Positions 1-6,584 are shown, counted from the stretch's first letter. The stretch is DNA of 7,910 nucleotides from Actinomycetes bacterium (GCA_021823365.1 JAKAOD010000128.1:1-7910); one strand, 5' to 3'. A program made the numbers and translations. Notes: generated by a model from the sequence alone, not told the origin.

Positions 1-45
1 ACCGGCGCGGGGGATGGCGAAGGGGCTCGACGGGCGGATGGTCGC
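1..45 (-). other. Coding-like stretch in frame after the hydroxylase stop codon (window edge)
   Basis: Directly after the TAG of the molybdenum hydroxylase, the same minus-strand frame continues to the window edge as A-T-I-R-P-S-S-P-F-A-I-P-R-A-G. Fourteen of these 15 codons end in G or C, the pattern of the real genes here, while the other two phases contain clearly more A/T at their third positions. No ATG, GTG or TTG occurs in this frame within the 45 bases, so a new gene cannot be seen to start here. It could be the beginning of a downstream FAD-subunit gene, a domain once fused to the hydroxylase, or chance. The evidence is short and statistical only. Confidence 0.3.
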
Positions 46-2670
46 CTACTCGGACGCGGCCTCCGAGGCGGCTCCACCTGCGCCAGCACCGCGGCCGGCA
101 CCCATCGGCAGCATCGTCCGCCATACGCCGTCGAGATCGTGCAGCGCCGCCGCCACCGCGCCGGACGTCGGGACGAGCCCGATCTCCCCCATTCCCTTGA
201 TCCCGTAGGGCGAGCGGGGCTGGGGGACCTCGACGAGCACCGGCTCGATGGGCGGGACGTCCTTCGGGCGGAGGATCCCGAGGCTGCGGAGCGTCATGTG
301 CGTCGGCCGGCCCTGCTCGTCCGCCGGGAACTCCTCGGAGAGGGCATATCCGAGGCCCATGTGAACCGCGCCCTGGATCTGCCCCTCGCAAAGAAGCGGG
401 TTCACCGCACGCCCGACGTCGTGCACCGCGACGACCTTCTCGATCGAGCCGCTGGCGCGGTCCATGACGACGAGCTGCGCGGCGTAGGAGAACGCCGAGT
501 GCACGACCGGGTGCTCGATGCCCGAGTCGATCGAGCTCGTCCAGTCGACCCGATGCTCCCCGACGTAGTCGAACCCGGGCCGGCACCCGCCGGCGAGCGC
601 CGTGCGGCAGGCATCGGCGATGGCGCCGGCGGCCATGAGCGTGCCGCGCGACCCCGTCGTCTGTCCCGCGCCGAGCTCGCGCGTCGTGTCGACGACGATG
701 CGCACCCGGGAGGCGTCGATCCCGAGCTCCTCGACCGCCACCTGGCGCGCCACCGTGTGGACGCCCTGGCCCATCTCGGACCAGCAGTGCCGGACTTCGA
801 CGTCGCCGGCGTCGGAGAAGCGGACGACCGCCCGGGCGACCTCCACGGCGCCGTTGCCGAGCCCGGAGTTCTTGACTCCGAGGCCGAGCCCGACCGCCTT
901 GCCGGCGGCGACTGCCGCGTCGTAGCGAGGCTTGATCGCCTCGAGGCAGGCGAGGGCGCCGCGGCAGCCGTCGTCCATCACCTGCCCCGGCCCGAAGAGC
1001 GCCCCGGGCATGAGCACGTTTCGGCGGCGCATCTCGAACGGGCTCAGCCCGGCCATCTCGGCGAGCCGGTCGAGGACGCCTTCCATCGCGAACTGTGCCT
1101 GGTTCGAGCCGAAGCCCCTGAACGCGCCGCAAACGGGGTTGTTCGTCCGGACCGCGGTCGCCTCCACGTCGACCGCAGGGACCGCGTACGGACCGCAGGC
1201 GTGCCCCGCGGCGCGCTCGAGCACCTTCATCCCGACCGACGCGTAGGGGCCGGAGTCGCCGACCATGCGTGCCCGGAGCCCAGTGAGCCTGCCGTCGCCG
1301 TCACAGGCCGCCCAGCACTCGATGCGGATCGGGTGGCGCTTGGGGTGGACGAGCAGCGATTCCTCCCGCGACAGTGTGCACTTCACGGGACGGCGCAGCA
1401 GCCAGGCGGCGAGCGCCGTCTGTGCCTGGTTCGACATGTCCTCCTTGCCGCCGAAGGCGCCCCCGTTCGAGACCTGCTCGACGACCACGGCCCACTGCGG
1501 CGCCCCGAGCACCGACGCGATCTGGTCCCGGTCGTCCCAGACGCCCTGGCCCCCTGAGAAGACCTTCAAGCCGCCTTCCGGCGTCGGCACGGCGAGGGTC
1601 GATTCCGGTTCGAGGAAGCCGTGCTCGACACGCTGGGTCTGGAACACCTCGTGCACGACGTGCGTCGAGCCCGCGAGGGCGGCGTCGACGTCGCCGCGGC
1701 GGTACGCCGATCGCGAGAGCACGTTGCCGGGCAGCTGCCACACGGCGTCCTCGGCGTCCCCGACCGCATCGAGCGGGTCTGTCAGCGGGCGCAGCGGCCG
1801 GTACTCGACGGCGACGAGCGGCGCGGCGGCCCGGGCGGCCTCGCGGCTCTCGGCGACGACGAGCGCGAGGACGTCCCCGAGGTAGGACGTGCGCCCGCCG
1901 ACGGGGACGAAGACCGGCCAGTCGCGATCGATGATCCCGACGCGGAGCTGACCGGGTACGTCGGCAGCGGTGAGGACGGCGACGACGCCCGGCGCGGCGA
2001 GCGCCGATTCCGTGTCGATCGACAACACCTCGGCTCGGGCGTGGTCGGCGAGGCGGACGGCCGCGTGGAGCATCCCCGGCACGCGCAGGTCGTCGACGTA
2101 GCGGTCGTCGCCGAGCGCGTGCCCGAGGCTCTCGTACTTGACGGCCCGTGCGCCGATCCCGCCGCCCTCGTCGGCTGCGGCGGACCCGCCGCCTGCGAGC
2201 AGCTCGGCGGCGTCGAGGATCTTCGTGTAGCCGGTGCAGCGGCAGAGATGGGCGCCGAGGTGGCGGCTCGCCTCCTCGCGCGTGAGGTCCGCCCCCTTCT
2301 TGTCGATCAGCGCCTTCAGCCGGACGACGATGCCCGGGGTGCAGAAGCCGCACTGGAGGGCGCCGGTCGCGGCGAAGGCCGCCGCGAAGCGATCGCGCTC
2401 GGCCGGGTCGAGCCCCTCGAGAGTCGTCACCGCCTTCCCGCTCGCCTTCTCGAGCGAGACGAGGCAGGCGACCTGGGCCTTGCCGTCGATCAGGACGGTG
2501 CAGCAGCCGCACTGGCCCGAGGGCGAGCAGCCGTCCTTCGGCGAGGTCACGCCGAGCTCCTCCCGGAGCGCCGAGAGGAGGTGCGGGTGGGGGTCGTGCA
2601 CCTCGACAGGCCGGCCGTTCAGGGTGAATCGGGCCGGCGCAGCCTGCTCCGAGGTCTCGATCGCGACCAC
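46..2670 (-). CDS. XdhD-like molybdenum hydroxylase (2Fe-2S + molybdopterin domains fused; xanthine dehydrogenase/aldehyde oxidase family)
   Basis: This is an 874-residue xanthine dehydrogenase-family enzyme, expected to hydroxylate an N-heterocycle such as a purine in the cytoplasm. Residues about 14-165 carry two 2Fe-2S clusters. The plant-type cluster uses C48, C54, C57 and C69, with C48 and C54 one residue further apart than in bovine enzyme. The second uses C107, C110, C143 and C145. The molybdopterin region runs from about 175 to 850. It shows FSGGQG (Q375), GGAFGGKE (E410), AFRGFG (R518, the substrate-binding arginine position), EMGQGVHT, and KGMGEIGL with the catalytic glutamate E829. 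No FAD domain separates the modules. That is the architecture of E. coli XdhD and of enzymes annotated as selenium-dependent xanthine dehydrogenases, so a separate FAD subunit is expected. The protein ends in a Gly/Ala/Ser/Glu-rich tail. The GTG start was chosen because homology begins about 14 residues later and the upstream frame lacks family sequence. An AGGAAGG lies 12 nt upstream. Substrate and selenium dependence cannot be read from the sequence. Confidence 0.93.
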   Translation of the reverse strand: MVAIETSEQAAPARFTLNGRPVEVHDPHPHLLSALREELGVTSPKDGCSPSGQCGCCTVLIDGKAQVACLVSLEKASGKAVTTLEGLDPAERDRFAAAFAATGALQCGFCTPGIVVRLKALIDKKGADLTREEASRHLGAHLCRCTGYTKILDAAELLAGGGSAAADEGGGIGARAVKYESLGHALGDDRYVDDLRVPGMLHAAVRLADHARAEVLSIDTESALAAPGVVAVLTAADVPGQLRVGIIDRDWPVFVPVGGRTSYLGDVLALVVAESREAARAAAPLVAVEYRPLRPLTDPLDAVGDAEDAVWQLPGNVLSRSAYRRGDVDAALAGSTHVVHEVFQTQRVEHGFLEPESTLAVPTPEGGLKVFSGGQGVWDDRDQIASVLGAPQWAVVVEQVSNGGAFGGKEDMSNQAQTALAAWLLRRPVKCTLSREESLLVHPKRHPIRIECWAACDGDGRLTGLRARMVGDSGPYASVGMKVLERAAGHACGPYAVPAVDVEATAVRTNNPVCGAFRGFGSNQAQFAMEGVLDRLAEMAGLSPFEMRRRNVLMPGALFGPGQVMDDGCRGALACLEAIKPRYDAAVAAGKAVGLGLGVKNSGLGNGAVEVARAVVRFSDAGDVEVRHCWSEMGQGVHTVARQVAVEELGIDASRVRIVVDTTRELGAGQTTGSRGTLMAAGAIADACRTALAGGCRPGFDYVGEHRVDWTSSIDSGIEHPVVHSAFSYAAQLVVMDRASGSIEKVVAVHDVGRAVNPLLCEGQIQGAVHMGLGYALSEEFPADEQGRPTHMTLRSLGILRPKDVPPIEPVLVEVPQPRSPYGIKGMGEIGLVPTSGAVAAALHDLDGVWRTMLPMGAGRGAGAGGAASEAASE

Positions 2671-2682
2671 CTGCGTGACCGT

Positions 2683-2691
2683 CCCTTCCTC
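2683..2691 (-). promoter_or_regulatory. Probable ribosome binding site of the molybdenum hydroxylase
   Basis: The minus strand reads GAGGAAGGG, ending 12 nt before the GTG at 2670. The match to the anti-Shine-Dalgarno is good, but the spacing is longer than the usual 5-9 nt. No ATG, GTG or TTG lies in frame at better spacing, so the GTG remains the best start. Confidence 0.45.
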
Positions 2692-2705
2692 GCCGCGACC
2701 GCTAC

Positions 2706-2711
2706 AGCCTA
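2706..2711 (-). promoter_or_regulatory. Candidate -10 box for the molybdenum hydroxylase
   Basis: TAGGCT on the minus strand matches the actinobacterial TANNNT -10 pattern. It would give a leader of roughly 30 nt containing the GAGGAAGGG site. No convincing -35 element is visible. It is the weakest of the four promoter candidates in this window. Confidence 0.25.
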
Positions 2712-2715
2712 CCAA

Positions 2716-2740
2716 GCGGCAGATCCTGGCTCCGTGCCGC
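2716..2740. repeat. Short inverted repeat in the divergent promoter region (possible operator)
   Basis: GCGGCA (2716-2721) and TGCCGC (2735-2740) form a perfect 6-bp inverted repeat with arms 19 bp apart start to start, close to two helical turns. It lies between the -10 candidates of the hydroxylase and the permease, where a regulator of both genes would bind. Six GC-rich bases can pair by chance at this composition, so this is only a pointer. Confidence 0.2.
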
Positions 2741-2749
2741 CGAGCGGGA

Positions 2750-2755
2750 TAGCAT
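2750..2755 (+). promoter_or_regulatory. Candidate -10 box (TAGCAT) for a leaderless permease transcript
   Basis: TAGCAT fits TANNNT and ends 8 nt before the GTG at 2764. Transcription would therefore start at or within a base or two of the start codon, giving a leaderless mRNA. In support, no real Shine-Dalgarno sequence precedes the GTG. The same box-to-GTG layout recurs before the aminotransferase. No clear -35 box is seen. Confidence 0.45.
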
Positions 2756-2763
2756 CGTCGGCC

Positions 2764-4200
2764 GTGGCCGTGGAGCTCGAGGAGAGGTCCGAGGCGTACC
2801 GGGCCTTCGCGCTCGAGCAGCGCGGCATCGAGCACGTCCCCGACTCGGACAGAAGGATGCGCCCCTGGGGCCTGTTCTTCATGTGGGCGGGCGGCATCTG
2901 GAACGTCGAGTTCCTCGTCTACGGCGCGCTGATCGTCTCGTTCGGGCTCTCGTTTTGGCAGGCGTTTGTCGCGATCCTCGTCGGGAACGTCTTCTACGGC
3001 TTCCTCGGGTGGGCGAGCCTGCCCGGACCGACGACGGGGACCACGGCGTTCATGGTCAGCCGGGCGCCCTTCGGGCGGAACGGGAATCGCGTCCCCTCGC
3101 TCTTCAACTGGATCACCCAGGTGGGCTTCGAGATCGAGGGGATCGTCCTCATCGTGCTCATCGTCGAGGCGATGTTCTCCCACGAGGGCGTCGGGCTCGA
3201 CTCCGCGGGCAAGGCGGCGGTGATCGTGCTCGCGGTCGGCGCGCAGTTTGTCGTGCCGTTCCTCGGGCACGCGACCATCACCAGGGTGCTGCGCTACCTG
3301 TCGTTCGTCTTCGTCGTCGTCTTCGCCATCATGGCGGGCCTGGTTCTCCCGCACGCGCACCTGAGCCACCTTCACCAGCACGCGACGTGGTGGATCTGGA
3401 CGACGGGGCTCGTCCTCATCGTCTCGGCGGGAGGCCTCGGCTGGACCGAGAACGCAGCCGACTACTCGCGCTACCTGCCGCGCGACACGCCGGCGGCGCG
3501 GACGTTCTGGGCGGCGACGCTCGGAGGGGCGATCCCCTCGATCCTGCTCGAGCTCCTCGGCGCGGCCGCCTACCTCGTCAGCCCGAAGGTGACCGCGGTG
3601 ACGGGCGTGCCGTCGTCGTTCGCCAGCTGGTTCTTCTGGCCCTTCATGATCCTCGCGCTCCCGCAGCTTCTTTCCATCAACAGCCTCGACATGTACTCCT
3701 CGGGCGTCACGCTCCAGGCGATCGGCATCCGGGTGAAGCGCTGGGGCTGCGTCCTCATAGACACGGTGATCGCCGGCGCGGTGACGGCGCTCGTGATCTT
3801 CAAGGGCAACTTCTACACCGACCTGTCCGGCTTCCTCGACTACATCGTCGTGTGGCTCGGGCCGTGGTTCGGGGTCGTCGCGGTGGACCACCTGCTGCGT
3901 CGCGGCCGCTACGACGTCGGCTCGCTGGCGGCGGTCCGCGGTGGCGTGTACTGGCGCAACGGCGGGCTCAACTGGAAGGCGCTCTTCGCCCTGTTCCTCG
4001 GGATGCTCGCCGCGATGATGTGGATCGACGCCGCTTTCTACGTCCCCGCGTACACCTCGCCGCTCTCCTCGGCGACGTTCGGTGCCGACTTCAGCTGGCT
4101 CTTCGGCCTCTTGGTCGGCGGGCTCGCCTACTGGGTGCTCTCCTGCTCGACCGTGCCGAGCGAGCTCACGACGGAGGCGTCGCGCCCCGCTGGGCGGTGA
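2764..4200 (+). CDS. NCS1-family permease (cytosine/purine/hydantoin transporter)
   Basis: This is a 478-residue integral membrane protein of the nucleobase:cation symporter-1 family (Pfam Transp_cyt_pur), which imports purines, pyrimidines, allantoin or hydantoins with H+ or Na+. After a charged cytoplasmic N-terminus (1-35) the chain has about 12 hydrophobic segments, including about 36-60, 64-84, 115-137, 151-168, 176-196 and 211-227. Family hallmarks are the GPTTGTTAFMVSRAPFG signature (88-104), NWITQVGFE (115-123) and NAADYSRYLP (230-239). The loop at 197-206 holds five histidines. Length is normal for the family. The GTG at 2764 was preferred because it sits 8 nt below a TAGCAT box with no ribosome binding site. 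A second in-frame GTG at 2770 is possible. The gene is divergent from the molybdenum hydroxylase and its end overlaps the convergent carbamoylase. Substrate is inferred only from neighbours: a heterocycle yielding ureido compounds, as with the hydantoin carrier Mhp1 of this family. Confidence 0.93.
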   Translation: MAVELEERSEAYRAFALEQRGIEHVPDSDRRMRPWGLFFMWAGGIWNVEFLVYGALIVSFGLSFWQAFVAILVGNVFYGFLGWASLPGPTTGTTAFMVSRAPFGRNGNRVPSLFNWITQVGFEIEGIVLIVLIVEAMFSHEGVGLDSAGKAAVIVLAVGAQFVVPFLGHATITRVLRYLSFVFVVVFAIMAGLVLPHAHLSHLHQHATWWIWTTGLVLIVSAGGLGWTENAADYSRYLPRDTPAARTFWAATLGGAIPSILLELLGAAAYLVSPKVTAVTGVPSSFASWFFWPFMILALPQLLSINSLDMYSSGVTLQAIGIRVKRWGCVLIDTVIAGAVTALVIFKGNFYTDLSGFLDYIVVWLGPWFGVVAVDHLLRRGRYDVGSLAAVRGGVYWRNGGLNWKALFALFLGMLAAMMWIDAAFYVPAYTSPLSSATFGADFSWLFGLLVGGLAYWVLSCSTVPSELTTEASRPAGR

Positions 4201-5092
4201 TCGGGCCGTAGTGCTCGATCATCCGGTAGCGCTCGAAGTCGAACAGCGTCTTCTTGTAGCGGTCGCACCAGTCGAGGTCGCAGCGGGCGACGACGAGCTC
4301 GTCATCGGCGGTGTACGCCTGGGCGACGATCTGCCCGGAGGGGGCGATCACGCAGCTCTGCGCGAGCGCGGCGACGCCTTCCTCGACGCCGCCCTTGGCC
4401 GCGGCGACCACCCAGGTGCCGTTCTGGTAGGCGCCGGCCTGCATGACGAGGGCGTTGTGGAAGCCCTGGAGGACGTCCTGGCTCGGGTCGGGGGCGTAGT
4501 GGAGGGGCGTGTTGTAGCCGCAGAGGATGAGCTCGACCCCGCGTAGCCCCATCACGCGGTAGGTCTCCGGCCAGCGGCGGTCGTTGCAGATCATCATCCC
4601 GACGACGCCGCCGAAGGCGCGCCAGGTCCCGAAGCCCTCCGGGCCCGGCTCGAAGTAGTAGCGCTCGAGGTGCTGGAAAGGCCGCCACGACTCCGGTTCC
4701 TCGTGGCCCGGGACGTGGACCTTGCGGTACTTCGCGACGACCGAGCCGTCGCCGGCGACGAGCAGCTGGGTGTTGTAGCGGTGCCGGTCCTCGGTGAGCT
4801 CCGCGTAGCCGAGGCTGAATCCGATGCCGAGCTCGCGAGCCAGATCGAACAGCGGCCTCGTCGCCAGGCCCGGCATCTCGGTCTCGAAGAAGGCCTCGAT
4901 CTCGACCGCGTCCTCGAGGTACCAGCGCGGGAAGAACGTGGTCAGCGCGAGCTCGGGAAAGACCACGAGCTCGCACCCCGCCCTGGCGGCCTCGCGCAGC
5001 AGCGCCAGGAGCCGGGCGACCACCGACTCACGAGGCTCGGAGCGGCCGACAGGTCCGAGCTGCGCGGCGGCGACGCCGAGGACGCGGCTCAC
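4166..5092 (-). CDS. N-carbamoyl-D-amino-acid amidohydrolase (nitrilase superfamily)
   Basis: This 308-residue cytoplasmic enzyme should hydrolyse an N-carbamoyl-D-amino acid to the D-amino acid, CO2 and NH3. It aligns by eye almost end to end with Agrobacterium D-carbamoylase (304 residues). Shared blocks include FPELALTTFFPRW, ETEMPG, LGIGF-LGYAEL, YRKVHVPGH, RPFQHLE, ICNDRRWPET, GYNTP and MQAG-YQNG. The Glu-Lys-Cys triad is E47, K124 and C169, with histidines H126 and H141 also conserved. The GTG start overlaps the TGA of the upstream amidohydrolase (GTGA). No strong Shine-Dalgarno sequence precedes it, so translation probably depends on coupling. The start matches the family N-terminus. 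The last 35 bp overlap the end of the convergent permease gene. Related enzymes hydrolyse 3-ureidopropionate, so a pyrimidine-degradation role is possible, but the similarity to true D-carbamoylases is unusually close. Confidence 0.92.
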   Translation of the reverse strand: MSRVLGVAAAQLGPVGRSEPRESVVARLLALLREAARAGCELVVFPELALTTFFPRWYLEDAVEIEAFFETEMPGLATRPLFDLARELGIGFSLGYAELTEDRHRYNTQLLVAGDGSVVAKYRKVHVPGHEEPESWRPFQHLERYYFEPGPEGFGTWRAFGGVVGMMICNDRRWPETYRVMGLRGVELILCGYNTPLHYAPDPSQDVLQGFHNALVMQAGAYQNGTWVVAAAKGGVEEGVAALAQSCVIAPSGQIVAQAYTADDELVVARCDLDWCDRYKKTLFDFERYRMIEHYGPITAQRGATPPS

Positions 5093-6456
5093 GTGCCGGC
5101 CGCCGACCGGGGGGCGCCGGGCCCGCCGGCACCAGCCCCGGCGGGTCCGGACGGCTCTCCGGCGAGGTCGCCCGCCGCCAGGGCGAGCACGACCTCGAGG
5201 AGCACGTTCGCCCCCGCGACCAGCGCGTCGGGCTCGGTGTGCTCCTGCGGGCTGTGACTCATGCCGCCGGCGCTCGGGACGAAGATCATCCCTGCCGGGC
5301 AGACCCGCGCCAGCATCTGCGCGTCGTGGCCGGCGCCCGCGGGCAGGCGCATGGTCGACCGGCCGTGCGAGCGGGCGACCCGTTCGACGAGGCCGATCAC
5401 GCCCGGGTCGAAGGCGACGGGCGCGAAGCGCGCCAGCCTGCGGGTCGCGATGCCGACCCCCTCGCCGCGGGCGAGCTCGTCGAGGAAGGCGGAGAGCCGC
5501 CGCTCGGCGTCCGCCAGCCGCCCCTCGTCGGTATTGCGCAGGTCGACCGTAAGCCGCGCCGCGCGGGCGACGACGTTGACCAGGCCGGGCTCGAGGGAGA
5601 GCGAGCCGACCGTCCCGACCTGCGGCGGGCCGAGCTCGAGGGCGAGGCGGCGGACGAACGTGGCGATCGCCGCCGCGGCGTGTCCGGCGTCGTGGCGCAT
5701 CGACATCGGCGTCGTGCCGGCGTGGTTCGCCTGACCCTCGACGCGCACCTCCTGCCAGGAGATCCCCTGCACGCCCGTGACGGCCCCGATCTCGACGCCC
5801 TCGGCCTCCAGGACGGGGCCCTGCTCGATGTGCAGCTCGACGTACGCGTGCGGTGCCGGGCCGGGGCAGGGGTGCGGGCCGGCGTAGCCGATCCGGTGGA
5901 GCTCCTCGCCGACGCGCGCCCCGCCGACGTCGGTGATCGCGAGCGCCTCGGCGATCGGGATGCCGCCGACGTAGGCGAGCGAGCCGAGCATGTCCGGCGA
6001 GAAGCGCGAGCCCTCCTCGTCGGTGAAGAAGGCGACGGCGAGCGGCCGGGGCGGCGTCACGCCGGCGTCGCGCAGCGTCTCGATCACCTCGAGCCCGCCG
6101 AGCACCCCGAGGTTGCCGTCGTAGCGGCCGCCGGTCGTCACGGTGTCGACGTGCGAGCCCATCATCACGGGCGGGCCCTCGCCCGGCATCGACCCGACGA
6201 CGTTGCCGATGGCGTCGACGCGCACCTGGAGGCCGAGGGCGGTCATCCAGCCGACCACGAGGTCGCGCCCCGCGCGGTCGGCGTCGGTGAGCGCGAGGCG
6301 GGCGCAGCCGCCGTCCGGCGTGGCCCCGATCTCCGCCAGCGCGGCGAGGCGCCCGAGGAGCCGCTCGCCGTCGACGCGGAGCGCCGTCGCCGCTCCGAGC
6401 TCCGCCTCACGCGCGCTGCCCCCGCCGCCGCGCCCTTCCTGACCGATCGCCGTCAT
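5089..6456 (-). CDS. M20-family Zn-dependent hydantoinase/carbamoylase-type amidohydrolase (L-carbamoylase, ureidopropionase or allantoate amidohydrolase)
   Basis: This 455-residue binuclear metal amidohydrolase belongs to the family of N-carbamoyl-L-amino-acid hydrolase, beta-ureidopropionase and allantoate amidohydrolase. Visible motifs are GSHVDTV (H102), GGRYDGNLG (D113), TDEEGSRF (catalytic E147, metal ligand E148), LHIEQGPVLE (H209), GQANHAGTTPM (dimerisation/substrate region), AGAGHDAQ and the C-terminal GGMSHSP-EHT with H406. The TDEEGSRFSPDMLGSLAYVGG-like stretch resembles L-carbamoylases and ureidopropionases more than E. coli AllC, but substrate is not fixed by sequence. It is longer than the usual 410 or so residues because of a Gly-rich N-terminal leader (about 1-25) and a Gly/Pro/Ala tail (about 427-455). 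The ATG at 6456 has a near-perfect AAGGAGG 6 nt upstream, which rules out an 8-codon extension to 6480. It is first in an operon with the D-carbamoylase, overlapping it by 4 bp. Confidence 0.92.
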   Translation of the reverse strand: MTAIGQEGRGGGGSAREAELGAATALRVDGERLLGRLAALAEIGATPDGGCARLALTDADRAGRDLVVGWMTALGLQVRVDAIGNVVGSMPGEGPPVMMGSHVDTVTTGGRYDGNLGVLGGLEVIETLRDAGVTPPRPLAVAFFTDEEGSRFSPDMLGSLAYVGGIPIAEALAITDVGGARVGEELHRIGYAGPHPCPGPAPHAYVELHIEQGPVLEAEGVEIGAVTGVQGISWQEVRVEGQANHAGTTPMSMRHDAGHAAAAIATFVRRLALELGPPQVGTVGSLSLEPGLVNVVARAARLTVDLRNTDEGRLADAERRLSAFLDELARGEGVGIATRRLARFAPVAFDPGVIGLVERVARSHGRSTMRLPAGAGHDAQMLARVCPAGMIFVPSAGGMSHSPQEHTEPDALVAGANVLLEVVLALAAGDLAGEPSGPAGAGAGGPGAPRSAAGT

Positions 6457-6462
6457 CTCTCG

Positions 6463-6469
6463 CCTCCTT
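6463..6469 (-). promoter_or_regulatory. Strong Shine-Dalgarno of the M20 amidohydrolase
   Basis: AAGGAGG on the minus strand lies 6 nt upstream of the ATG at 6456. It fixes the start codon and is by far the best ribosome binding site in the window. Confidence 0.88.
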
Positions 6470-6478
6470 GCCCGCGCC

Positions 6479-6484
6479 ACGCTA
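6479..6484 (-). promoter_or_regulatory. Candidate -10 box (TAGCGT) for the two-carbamoylase operon
   Basis: TAGCGT on the minus strand fits TANNNT. A start about 7 nt downstream would leave a leader of about 15-16 nt containing the AAGGAGG. The hexamer is identical to the one in front of the aminotransferase on the other strand. The -35 region shows no clear TTGACA-like element. Confidence 0.42.
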
Positions 6485-6571
6485 CCCGCCTCGATCTGGC
6501 CCGGAGTTGCTCGCGCCCGGGCCGCGACGACGCACCCGGCGGGCGTCCGAAGGCTTCGCGCAAAGGGGTAC

Positions 6572-6577
6572 TAGCGT
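6572..6577 (+). promoter_or_regulatory. Candidate -10 box (TAGCGT) for a leaderless aminotransferase transcript
   Basis: TAGCGT ends 7 nt before the GTG at 6585, the expected distance from a -10 box to a transcription start, so the message would begin at the start codon. There is no Shine-Dalgarno sequence in the intervening CGGCGCC. This copies the arrangement in front of the permease. Confidence 0.48.
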
Positions 6578-6584
6578 CGGCGCC

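Noticed and set aside
14..208. A small plus-strand open frame at the left edge (64 codons).
   Set aside because: It lies antisense to the catalytic C-terminus of the hydroxylase, shares its wobble phase, and has no homology-like content past position 60.
46..2670. Selenocysteine in the possibly selenium-dependent hydroxylase.
   Set aside because: The frame contains no internal TGA. Members of this group are thought to use a labile selenium at the cofactor, not selenocysteine.
1621..2763. The plus frame of the permease stays open for 1.1 kb upstream, antisense to the hydroxylase.
   Set aside because: Same explanation. It is the mirror of the 2Fe-2S and molybdopterin coding sequence and carries no recognisable domain.
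2671..3891. The minus frame of the hydroxylase stays open for 1.2 kb upstream, antisense to the permease.
   Set aside because: The extra 407 residues are Arg/Glu/Asp/His-rich with no family sequence, and the opposing permease has clear membrane segments and motifs. Aligned wobble positions in GC-rich DNA remove stop codons from this antisense phase.
6457..6480. An 8-codon N-terminal extension (MARARRRE) of the M20 amidohydrolase.
   Set aside because: It would run across the AAGGAGG that sits perfectly before the ATG at 6456, and the candidate -10 box overlaps the extended start.
6468..6584. An upstream ATG start for the aminotransferase at 6468.
   Set aside because: The added 39 residues are Arg/Pro-rich, unlike the family, and cross the divergent promoter and the TAGCGT box.
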